Positions 47,383-52,997 of a stretch of DNA of 64,000 nucleotides are shown here, one piece after another. Every line of letters begins with the position of its first letter. Positions within the stretch are counted from its first letter, which is position 1. The translations under genes were made by a program, and so were the position numbers. Location: contig JAMOLT010000033.1 of the NCBI GenBank assembly GCA_027068915.1, positions 27,812 to 91,811 of the forward strand. The letters run 5' to 3'. Origin of the DNA: Sedimenticola sp. GTDB lineage: Bacteria > Pseudomonadota > Gammaproteobacteria > Chromatiales > Chromatiaceae. The notes under the pieces are model-generated. The model was not told the origin of the DNA, ran no database searches, and saw only the letters and a program-made list of their open reading frames with translations.

Positions 47383-47880
47383 ATGACGAACATGGAAGCT
47401 GCATACAGAATATCTGAAGATGATTATGTGAGGGCAATGAAGCTCTATAGCAAAATCACTCCGAAACTTGCGGCAATCTATGGAGTGGCGGTCATAGTGC
47501 TGTTAGCGCTAGCCATATTTGGGGCTGGTGCAATTAAAGGGGGCGCAATTGGAGGTCTTATCGGAGGCGCAGTTGTAGCCATACTAGGCAAGTATGTTGT
47601 AAATCCCATTCTTGCACGCAGGAACTACAGAAAATACAAAGCAATACATGAACCTATAGCCATCAAATTAAAAGAAGAAGGGTTGGAACTTTCAACCGCG
47701 GATGGTGCGGGCTTGGTAAGGTGGGATAAAATTCTGAAATGGCGTCAAAATGATGAATATTTGCTTATATATCCAATGCCAAGGATGTACCACATAGTTC
47801 CAAAGGCAGTGGCAGAATCTGGCTTTGACTTGGCTTCATTAATCACATCGCTTCAAGAAAGAGTCGGCAAGGAAACATAA
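47383..47880 (+). CDS. YcxB-like membrane protein (cassette 2)
   Basis: 165 residues. Two hydrophobic helices (AAIYGVAVIVLLALAIFGAG and GGAIGGLIGGAVVAILGKYV) are followed by a cytoplasmic YcxB-like domain: LEEGLELSTADG-type KEEGLELSTADGAGLVRWDK and ILKWRQNDEYLLIYPMP. YcxB-like proteins are of unknown function and common in mobile contexts. ATG at 47383 follows the attC-like site directly; ATG 47392 is possible. Codon use is AT-rich. The stop overlaps the next attC-like site. Confidence 0.75.
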   Translation: MTNMEAAYRISEDDYVRAMKLYSKITPKLAAIYGVAVIVLLALAIFGAGAIKGGAIGGLIGGAVVAILGKYVVNPILARRNYRKYKAIHEPIAIKLKEEGLELSTADGAGLVRWDKILKWRQNDEYLLIYPMPRMYHIVPKAVAESGFDLASLITSLQERVGKET

Positions 47881-47961
47881 CATTGCCATAAACTCGGATC
47901 CCATAAAGCGCCGCTTGTTCCTCGCTCTGCTTTTTGGGGCCGGTTATGGCTGTCGTTAGAT
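47875..47961. repeat. attC-like recombination site 2
   Basis: 87-bp imperfect palindrome. Left ACATAAC and right GTTAGAT form the outer cores; GCCATAA pairs perfectly with TTATGGC; the central arm CGGATCCCATAAAGC pairs with GCTTTTTGGGGCCG with small bulges. GTTAGAT fits the integron core GTTRRRY exactly and lies 12 bp before the next start codon. Confidence 0.7.
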
Positions 47962-47973
47962 TCAGGCTAGGTC

Positions 47974-48375
47974 ATGGATAAATATAAAGCTAATCAAGAA
48001 ATAGCTAGAGAAAAAAACCACGAATGTTATGTTCTAGGGTGTAAGGCTTATGATGCTAATGAATTCCATAAGGCAATCACCTTATTTAAGGAGTCATTGG
48101 AATATTGGCCAGAAGATCCTCAGGCATGGATGGCTTTGGGGAATTGCTATAGTGAGATAAAAAGATACAAAAAGGCAGAAAAATCGTATCGACAAGCGTT
48201 GGCATATTCAGGCAACCAAGAAAAAGAAAACATATTGTTTAATCTGGGAAATAGCTTGTTCGATCAGGGTCAATATTCCGAAGCAATTGGGTGTTATGAA
48301 CTCATAAAACCAGGAACTGAATTGTGGCGTAAGGCAAAGCGCAACGTCGAATTATCAAATAATAGGAATCTCTAG
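47974..48375 (+). CDS. TPR-repeat protein (cassette 3), 3' end cut by a MITE
   Basis: 133 residues with two to three tetratricopeptide repeats: YDANEFHKAITLFKESLEYW, ALGNCYSEIKRYKKAEKSYR and LGNSLFDQGQYSEAIGCYEL. No signal peptide, so it is cytoplasmic and probably binds a partner protein. The last codons and the TAG stop lie in the left end of a MITE (48364-48465), so the original C terminus may have been different. ATG 12 bp after the GTTAGAT core. Confidence 0.7.
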   Translation: MDKYKANQEIAREKNHECYVLGCKAYDANEFHKAITLFKESLEYWPEDPQAWMALGNCYSEIKRYKKAEKSYRQALAYSGNQEKENILFNLGNSLFDQGQYSEAIGCYELIKPGTELWRKAKRNVELSNNRNL

Positions 48376-48465
48376 AAAATCAATTCTAGGCCATTAGTGC
48401 CTGATAAAAAACAAATGGTTATGGTTCAATAAATGTCGGACTAGTCTAATTTTTAGAGACACCCT
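48364..48465. mobile_element. 102-bp MITE in the cassette array
   Basis: Left end AGGAATCTCTAGAAAATC and the reversed right end AGGGTGTCTCTAAAAATT match as terminal inverted repeats; an inner CCATT pairs with AATGG. The ends resemble those of the MITE at 33477-33636, so both may derive from the same IS family. The left end supplies the stop codon of the TPR gene. Confidence 0.6.
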
Positions 48466-48517
48466 AATAAAAATGAATCTAACACACGCCCTGATGTAGC
48501 CCGTCAACAAAAATCTG

Positions 48518-48760
48518 TTATTTAGCCAGTTCTGCAACGAGTGGTGGTCTCTTGGCCTTCAAGGCCACCAGATACTTAGCTTCATCGTAGGGTTTGCGAT
48601 CCTGCCAGAAGGATACGTATCCACTTGAACGCCAGGGCACGAATGGCCATCTGGTGAGTCTTTTCTTTCTCCCCTCTGGGCCTGGTAAAAGGCCCGCGCC
48701 CAGAAGGAAAAGCGCACCGTCTGGTTGGTCCATTCGATGAAGGATTGTCGCGGGATCTGT
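48518..48760 (-). pseudogene. Transposase C-terminal remnant, frameshifted
   Basis: Read across frames, the minus strand gives FIEWTNQTVRFSFWARAFYQ, then IRALAFKWIRIL, then FWQDRKPYDEAKYLVALKAK and PPLVAELAK with a stop. The run RALAFKWIRIL-CW-DR-PYDE is a common C-terminal signature of bacterial transposases (IS110-like in my recollection; the family is uncertain). At least two frameshifts and no N-terminal part show it is dead. Confidence 0.6.
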
Positions 48761-48789
48761 GCAGGGACTCTTGGGTAACTGATGATCCT

Positions 48790-48817
48790 ACCGCAACGGT
48801 TATAAAGGACGTTATAT
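48790..48817. repeat. Right half of an attC-like site overlapping a start codon
   Basis: GGTTATAAAGGACGTTATAT carries an arm and a GTTATAT core similar to sites 1 and 2. The ATG of the next gene begins inside the core. The left half is missing, presumably displaced by the MITE and transposase remnant; a perfect left core ATCTAAC stands at 48477-48483. Confidence 0.45.
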
Positions 48818-49616
48818 GAAGAAAACATACTCCGTGCTTATCTTAGTCATGTGGCTTCTTCCATTATCTGTATTTGCTTGTGCAGACACAGAATCTGACT
48901 GTGGGACGCCAACAGCTTGGCACGAAGGAAATCGTATTGAGCTCAACATGAATGATGATCAAAGTCAGAATAAATCACACTGGCTAATGAAGCTGTATTC
49001 TGGAAACGATATCATCATAGAGAAAGATGAACGATATCAAGGTAAATCAATAAAAGGTACGCTGGGTATTATTGGCGGAAGGATGATGATAACAAATGGG
49101 TTAGAGTTAAAGAGCGGCTATGAGATAGATGCCGCAGATGGCCCAGCATTGATGATTCAACTGTTGTTACGCCTATTGAGTGAAGTGGTAGCTGAAGGCC
49201 CTTCTAAAATATCAAAACCAATAGATATCAATCACAGAGAAAAAGATAAGGACATAAAATTGGTGACAGCCGCAGCTTCGGCAGTTTTTGGTGCTCCGTG
49301 GTCTGTCACGGGAAATCTCGCACCAGTCCAAGGTTCGAGTATTGTTTATCACTTAAGGTTTACAGCAAAGGTTGGTGAAAGCGACTATACGCTAACGTTT
49401 TCCGGTACTTGGACCAAAGATAATACAATGGACATTCTTAGTGGTGATAAAAAGATTGAAGGATGGCAGGTATATAAAATTGGTCCATATATGAAGAAAT
49501 ACAAAGGTGGCACTATATTTGATTACGGAGCACAGCCAATATCCGAATCTTTCAAAAATGTATCCGCGATAAGGCGCTATATACATGAACAAGAAAAGCC
49601 TATAGAGGCAAATTAA
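48816..49616 (+). CDS. Exported protein of unknown function (cassette 4)
   Basis: 266 residues with a signal peptide (MKKTYSVLILVMWLLPLSVF) ending near ACADT; the cysteine might be lipidated but the lipobox is poor. The mature part is mixed and contains KSHWLMKLYSGNDIIIEKDE and FTAKVGESDYTLTFSGTWTK, beta-rich stretches without a family I know. AT-rich codons unlike the core genes. It starts in the recombination core and its stop lies in the left arm of the next attC-like site. Confidence 0.65.
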   Translation: MKKTYSVLILVMWLLPLSVFACADTESDCGTPTAWHEGNRIELNMNDDQSQNKSHWLMKLYSGNDIIIEKDERYQGKSIKGTLGIIGGRMMITNGLELKSGYEIDAADGPALMIQLLLRLLSEVVAEGPSKISKPIDINHREKDKDIKLVTAAASAVFGAPWSVTGNLAPVQGSSIVYHLRFTAKVGESDYTLTFSGTWTKDNTMDILSGDKKIEGWQVYKIGPYMKKYKGGTIFDYGAQPISESFKNVSAIRRYIHEQEKPIEAN

Positions 49617-49679
49617 CTTGGATCGTAAAAAGCTACGCCGTGCTCCGCTTTTTGCGTCTGGTTATTTGCAACATTATGT
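49601..49679. repeat. attC-like recombination site 4
   Basis: GCAAATTAAC pairs with GGTTATTTGC with one bulged base, and the inner AAAAAGC pairs perfectly with GCTTTTT around a 13-nt loop. The centre (TGGATCG...CTGGTTAT) resembles site 2 (CGGATCC...CCGGTTAT). The outer right core ATTATGT is one base off GTTATGT, so the site is degenerate. Confidence 0.6.
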
Positions 49680-49704
49680 GTAAATAGAGAGGGAGTGGAA
49701 AATA

Positions 49705-50106
49705 ATGAGTGCATTAATGCGATGGTTGATTGCAATATATATTGCATCAGTAATGTACTATTTTTTTGTTACAATTTCTTCTTCTATTGATTGGCCAAAT
49801 TATGTGGATTTTCTGTTGTATGTGATGTCGATAGCAATGGGGTATTTTTTTTGGATAGCTACAAAAAATATAAAAACAGAAAAAGGGCTGCTGAGATATA
49901 TTGTTATCGGTATAGGTTCCTTTGGGTTGGTGTCGTTGATTTATGGGGTTATCATTCCTATGGCGCTTTCACCTAATTCAGGCCAAGAGGTTATAGCAGG
50001 ATTATTTTATATCTTGCCTTGGGGCGTTATTGTCGGAGGTGTATTTGGATCTATATTTTGGGTCTATAATCAAAGGAAAATTGAGGGTAGTGAAAAATAT
50101 ACATAA
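49705..50106 (+). CDS. Small integral membrane protein (cassette 5)
   Basis: 133 residues with four hydrophobic helices, beginning LMRWLIAIYIASVMYYFFVT and including YIVIGIGSFGLVSLIYGVII and VIAGLFYILPWGVIVGGVFG. No family recognised. GAGAGGGAGTGG precedes the ATG. The stop codon overlaps the first base of an IS-type end at 50106. Confidence 0.6.
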   Translation: MSALMRWLIAIYIASVMYYFFVTISSSIDWPNYVDFLLYVMSIAMGYFFWIATKNIKTEKGLLRYIVIGIGSFGLVSLIYGVIIPMALSPNSGQEVIAGLFYILPWGVIVGGVFGSIFWVYNQRKIEGSEKYT

Positions 50107-50130
50107 GGGCATCTCTATTAATTGTCCCTA
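50106..50130. mobile_element. Single IS/MITE-type end
   Basis: AGGGCATCTCTATTAATT resembles the terminal repeats at 33477 and 48465. No matching right end was found before the next gene, so this is a remnant. Confidence 0.45.
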
Positions 50131-50314
50131 ATCCTGTAAAATAGCAGAATCACGGTAGAACAGGAATGAATCAATGCGCCCTATCTTTTTTGATCAGCGT
50201 AACAGAGTCGGCTCTTTCATTTTGCATTCAGGCGTTGTAAGTTGAGAAGGCATATGAGAGTTTGGCTTACAGTATGAAAGCGATAGGAGAGCATTTTAAC
50301 TAAGTACTACGAAT

Positions 50315-50770
50315 ATGAAAATTATTGTAGATGATTTGTCTGGTAAAGAAATAGAAAATTTTCTTAATGAACATATTGAAGACATGAAAGCAACATCCCC
50401 ACCTGAAAGTAAACATGCCCTTGATATAAATGAATTGAGAAAATCGGAAATAACATTCTGGTCAGTCTATGAATCAGGTAATTTAATTGGTTGTGGTGCG
50501 CTCAAGCATGTGGATGACTATTATGGGGAAATAAAATCAATGCGCATAGCTCTGGGCAGTCGAGGTAAAGGAATTGCTTCACAATTATTGCGGCATATAT
50601 TAAATGAAGCTATTGATCGAGGTTACGATAAAGTCTGTTTAGAAACGGGTTCCATGTCTTTTTTTGATCCGGCTAGGAGGTTGTACACTAAATTTGGTTT
50701 TACTGAGTGTTTGCCTTTTGGTGAGTATAAAGAAGATCCAAATAGTGTGTTTATGGATAAGTTACTATAA
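50315..50770 (+). CDS. GNAT-family N-acetyltransferase (cassette 6)
   Basis: 151 residues forming one GNAT domain: EITFWSVYESGNLIGCGALK, the acetyl-CoA loop motif SRGKGIASQLLRHILNEAI (Q/R-x-x-G-x-G/A) and LYTKFGFTECLPFGEY. The substrate is unknown; similar proteins acetylate amines or protein N termini. GNAT genes are among the commonest integron cassettes. GCGTTGTAAG at about 50229-50238 may be a decayed recombination core upstream. Confidence 0.85.
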   Translation: MKIIVDDLSGKEIENFLNEHIEDMKATSPPESKHALDINELRKSEITFWSVYESGNLIGCGALKHVDDYYGEIKSMRIALGSRGKGIASQLLRHILNEAIDRGYDKVCLETGSMSFFDPARRLYTKFGFTECLPFGEYKEDPNSVFMDKLL

Positions 50771-50789
50771 TGATCCCTAATAGGAATCT

Positions 50790-50816
50790 CAAGGGGGCTC
50801 TGAAAGAGCCTTTAAT
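50790..50816 (+). terminator. Terminator-like hairpin after the GNAT gene
   Basis: GGGGGCTCTGAAAGAGCCTTT forms a GGCTCT/AGAGCC stem with a 3-base loop and a short T-run, 25 bp after the stop. Confidence 0.55.
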
Positions 50817-50843
50817 TCTGATGCAGTACACTAGGTATGCAGA

Positions 50844-51707
50844 ATGAGCAAAAGGATATCTTTAGCGAACTCAATGCCTTTGACGGTAGGTGTGATAATG
50901 GGGGCATTTGTCGCATGTTATATGCTCGCCGCTTTAATTGCCGAGACAAGGATCGGTCGCCCCAGCTCAACCGCAGCAATTGGATTTTTATTCGTTCCAG
51001 TATACAGCGGGATTGTTGCTCTTGTTGGTGTCGGCATAGGATTCCTTGTTCGAGCAGGACTTAAGAATAGAGGAGAAAAAGACAACATTCCCATAAAACA
51101 CTTCCTTCTTAAGTCAGCTATTGTCCTTATTATTACCTCTGGCTTGGCTGCCGCAATCGGCATAAAGGGGGTTGTCGATTATGAAACTCTTAATGTTCCA
51201 CAGCTTTTGAGTAATTCCGGGGAATTACATAGGACAGAGCTATTTCGTGAAGACACACCATCTGTTGAAGCCCATGCAAAGCTTATTTGGGATTTCCAAA
51301 ATGAGAGTATTGAAGCAATAACCTGGAATGGTTCTGAGGTAATAGCAAATGTAACCCAGTCAACAAAACTGGATTTAAACGTCAAAGGGATAGGAGTATT
51401 ACATTATGATGTTGGGCGCTATAGTTATTTATCAGAAATAGCGGCCATGCCATTCCCGGATGACTCCGATACAGATAACTATTTTGCGGTCTTAGCAAAA
51501 CTAAGGCCCACATCCTTTAGGTCAATGCTTCTGATTTATGATGCAAATGGAAAGCTAGTGTATGAGGAACTACTCAGGCGTTGTGGAAGAAAACAGTATA
51601 TGGGAATAGTTGATGGTATTGACGAGCAGTATCTAATTGTAGATGTGTGTTCACCGATATCGGTTCAGGCTAAAAGGCCTCACCCCGCCCCCTACGTTGG
51701 CGGGTAA
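50844..51707 (+). CDS. Membrane protein of unknown function (cassette 7)
   Basis: 287 residues. Three hydrophobic helices in the first 110 residues (LTVGVIMGAFVACYMLAALI, AIGFLFVPVYSGIVALVGVG and SAIVLIITSGLAAAIGIKGV) precede a soluble domain of about 170 residues, likely extracytoplasmic, with EAITWNGSEVIANVTQ. No family recognised. AT-rich codons until the last 15, which become GC-rich (KRPHPAPYVGG) and may belong to a recombination site. Confidence 0.6.
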   Translation: MSKRISLANSMPLTVGVIMGAFVACYMLAALIAETRIGRPSSTAAIGFLFVPVYSGIVALVGVGIGFLVRAGLKNRGEKDNIPIKHFLLKSAIVLIITSGLAAAIGIKGVVDYETLNVPQLLSNSGELHRTELFREDTPSVEAHAKLIWDFQNESIEAITWNGSEVIANVTQSTKLDLNVKGIGVLHYDVGRYSYLSEIAAMPFPDDSDTDNYFAVLAKLRPTSFRSMLLIYDANGKLVYEELLRRCGRKQYMGIVDGIDEQYLIVDVCSPISVQAKRPHPAPYVGG

Positions 51708-51722
51708 TCTTAGTCGTTATAT
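51681..51722. repeat. Possible attC-like right half before cassette 8
   Basis: CCCGCC at 51685-51690 pairs with GGCGGG at 51699-51704, and TTAGTCGTTATAT ends the unit 18 bp before the next start, with the same GTCGTT core as sites 1 and 2. A convincing left outer arm is not seen. Confidence 0.4.
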
Positions 51723-51739
51723 ATACATGGAGGTTTCAA

Positions 51740-52000
51740 GTGTCATTTATTTCTAAATTTGGTAAAGGCCTTAAAGGTGCAATAGAGGCCGTAAATTCCG
51801 ATGAATATCATATTCAAGGAGTAAAGGCCAAATGTATACATTGTGGGCACAGTCATTTTGAGCTCGGTAATGCTCAATTAAGAACCGCCGGCATGATTTT
51901 TCTTAACTTAGATTGGGCAAATGACAGTGCATCGCTATTATTTTGTAAAAATTGTAGCTTTATAATGTGGTTTAAAGCAGCGCCAAAAAAGATCATCTAG
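51740..52000 (+). CDS. Small zinc-ribbon protein (cassette 8)
   Basis: 86 residues with two cysteine pairs: VKAKCIHCGHSHFELGNAQL and LLFCKNCSFIMWF, joined by RTAGMIFLNLDWANDSASLL. This wording matches a family of short zinc-ribbon proteins often annotated as nucleic-acid-binding and often met in integron cassettes. GTG start at 51740 behind GGAGG at 51729-51733. Function unknown. Confidence 0.75.
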   Translation: MSFISKFGKGLKGAIEAVNSDEYHIQGVKAKCIHCGHSHFELGNAQLRTAGMIFLNLDWANDSASLLFCKNCSFIMWFKAAPKKII

Positions 52001-52026
52001 AAAAACACCGGCTAAACCATACCCTT

Positions 52027-52188
52027 AGGGAATCTCTGATCAAGTTATGAACTCGCATCTTGCAAGCAAAATGCCCGGGCTCTGTGTTGCAAATCTTCGC
52101 GATAGCCTGCTATTACGTGCGATTCGCGCCTTGATCCAGGACATTTTGGTCTGCAATCTGCTTTGTCCAGACTTAATCAGAGCTTCCT
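52027..52188. mobile_element. 162-bp palindromic MITE at the right edge of the island
   Basis: Left end AGGGAATCTCTGATCAAGT and the reversed right end AGGAAGCTCTGATTAAGT match with one gap. The arms keep pairing inward (GCAAAATGCC with GGACATTTTG) to a centre ATAGCCTGCTAT. This is another miniature inverted-repeat element, with ends different from those at 33477. Confidence 0.75.
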
Positions 52189-52299
52189 TAGGCAGTCCGT
52201 CAGGAAGGATCAATCGAGTCCGATCCGAATGGCACTTACCTAAAGCAAAAAACCATGGTCCGGTGCAGGCTGGAATCTGGAGTCCCGGAATTGTGCGGG

Positions 52300-52385
52300 C
52301 ATCCTGGATCCCGGCCTCGGCAATTACTCGACAACTGCTCCTGCATTGCTCTACCTTCACCCATCCATGGGCTCGTGTGCCGGTG
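52300..52385 (-). repeat. Dispersed intergenic repeat, right copy (inverted)
   Basis: Reversed, it reads CCCATGGATGGGTGAAGGT, GAGCAATGCAGGAGCAGTTG, then GCCGAGGCCGGGATCC, matching the copy at 46741-46860 block by block. It ends about 50 bp before the CHMI-like gene. The stretch 52189-52299 between it and the MITE holds no gene I can support. Confidence 0.75.
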
Positions 52386-52435
52386 TGACCAAAACCGAAT
52401 CATTCGATGCGCCCAATAAAACAAGGGGATTATCC

Positions 52436-52780
52436 ATGCCACATATTATTGTTGAATACCCGGAGCAGCTACTGGAAGATGCTGAAGCTCATGCCATATT
52501 GCAAGTAATACACCGTTCTATTGCGGATAGCGGATTATTTCATGAGAGCCAGATTAAAACGCGAGCTTATCCATTTCGAGCATTTACCAATGCAGGGGGG
52601 AGTGATGCATATATTCATATACAGGCAAGAATCAAATCCGGCAGGGATGCGGACAACAAGAAACGCCTGGGTGAAGTGATTTTGTCGGGGATAAAAACCT
52701 TGAATATACAGGCTTCGGTGGTTACAGCCGAAGTGATCGATATGGATCGGGATTCGTATGGCAAGTATGCGCCAAATTAG
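52436..52780 (+). CDS. 5-carboxymethyl-2-hydroxymuconate isomerase-like protein
   Basis: 114 residues. The N-terminal proline after Met (MPHIIVEYPEQL) is the catalytic base of the tautomerase superfamily; the rest (RAYPFRAFTNAGGSDAYIHI, IQARIKSGRDADNKKRLGEV) matches the CHMI/HpaF family in length and layout. It isomerises a muconate intermediate in homoprotocatechuate breakdown, but no other gene of that pathway is near, so the substrate may differ. AAGGGG lies before the ATG. Confidence 0.85.
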   Translation: MPHIIVEYPEQLLEDAEAHAILQVIHRSIADSGLFHESQIKTRAYPFRAFTNAGGSDAYIHIQARIKSGRDADNKKRLGEVILSGIKTLNIQASVVTAEVIDMDRDSYGKYAPN

Positions 52781-52997
52781 GGCCTGTTATACCTTAAACC
52801 TCCACCGTCTATGGCGCACAAGGGTTCCCGGGGCAATGCGTTCAGCGTGAACCTGCCGGGCGCGGCCATCTTCCCGGTTTCCGGGTCGGTTCGCATGGCT
52901 GGAATTCTCATCGCAGAAAACCTCCGTCTTTTGCAGTAGAGGGGATTGCGGAAATGCTAAACTGCGCATGATTTCCCCTCAATTTCGGCCATAGAGC
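52781..52997. other. Region upstream of polA
   Basis: 217 bases. A 60-codon minus-strand frame (52787-52969) is open but shows no motif or ribosome site I trust. I looked for a 6S-like RNA and did not find the required closing stem. Presumably the polA promoter region. Confidence 0.4.

Noticed and set aside
52787..52969. Possible 6S RNA or small protein upstream of polA
   Set aside because: GGAGGTTT occurs as a direct, not inverted, repeat, so the long closing stem of 6S RNA cannot form; the 60-codon frame shows no motif.
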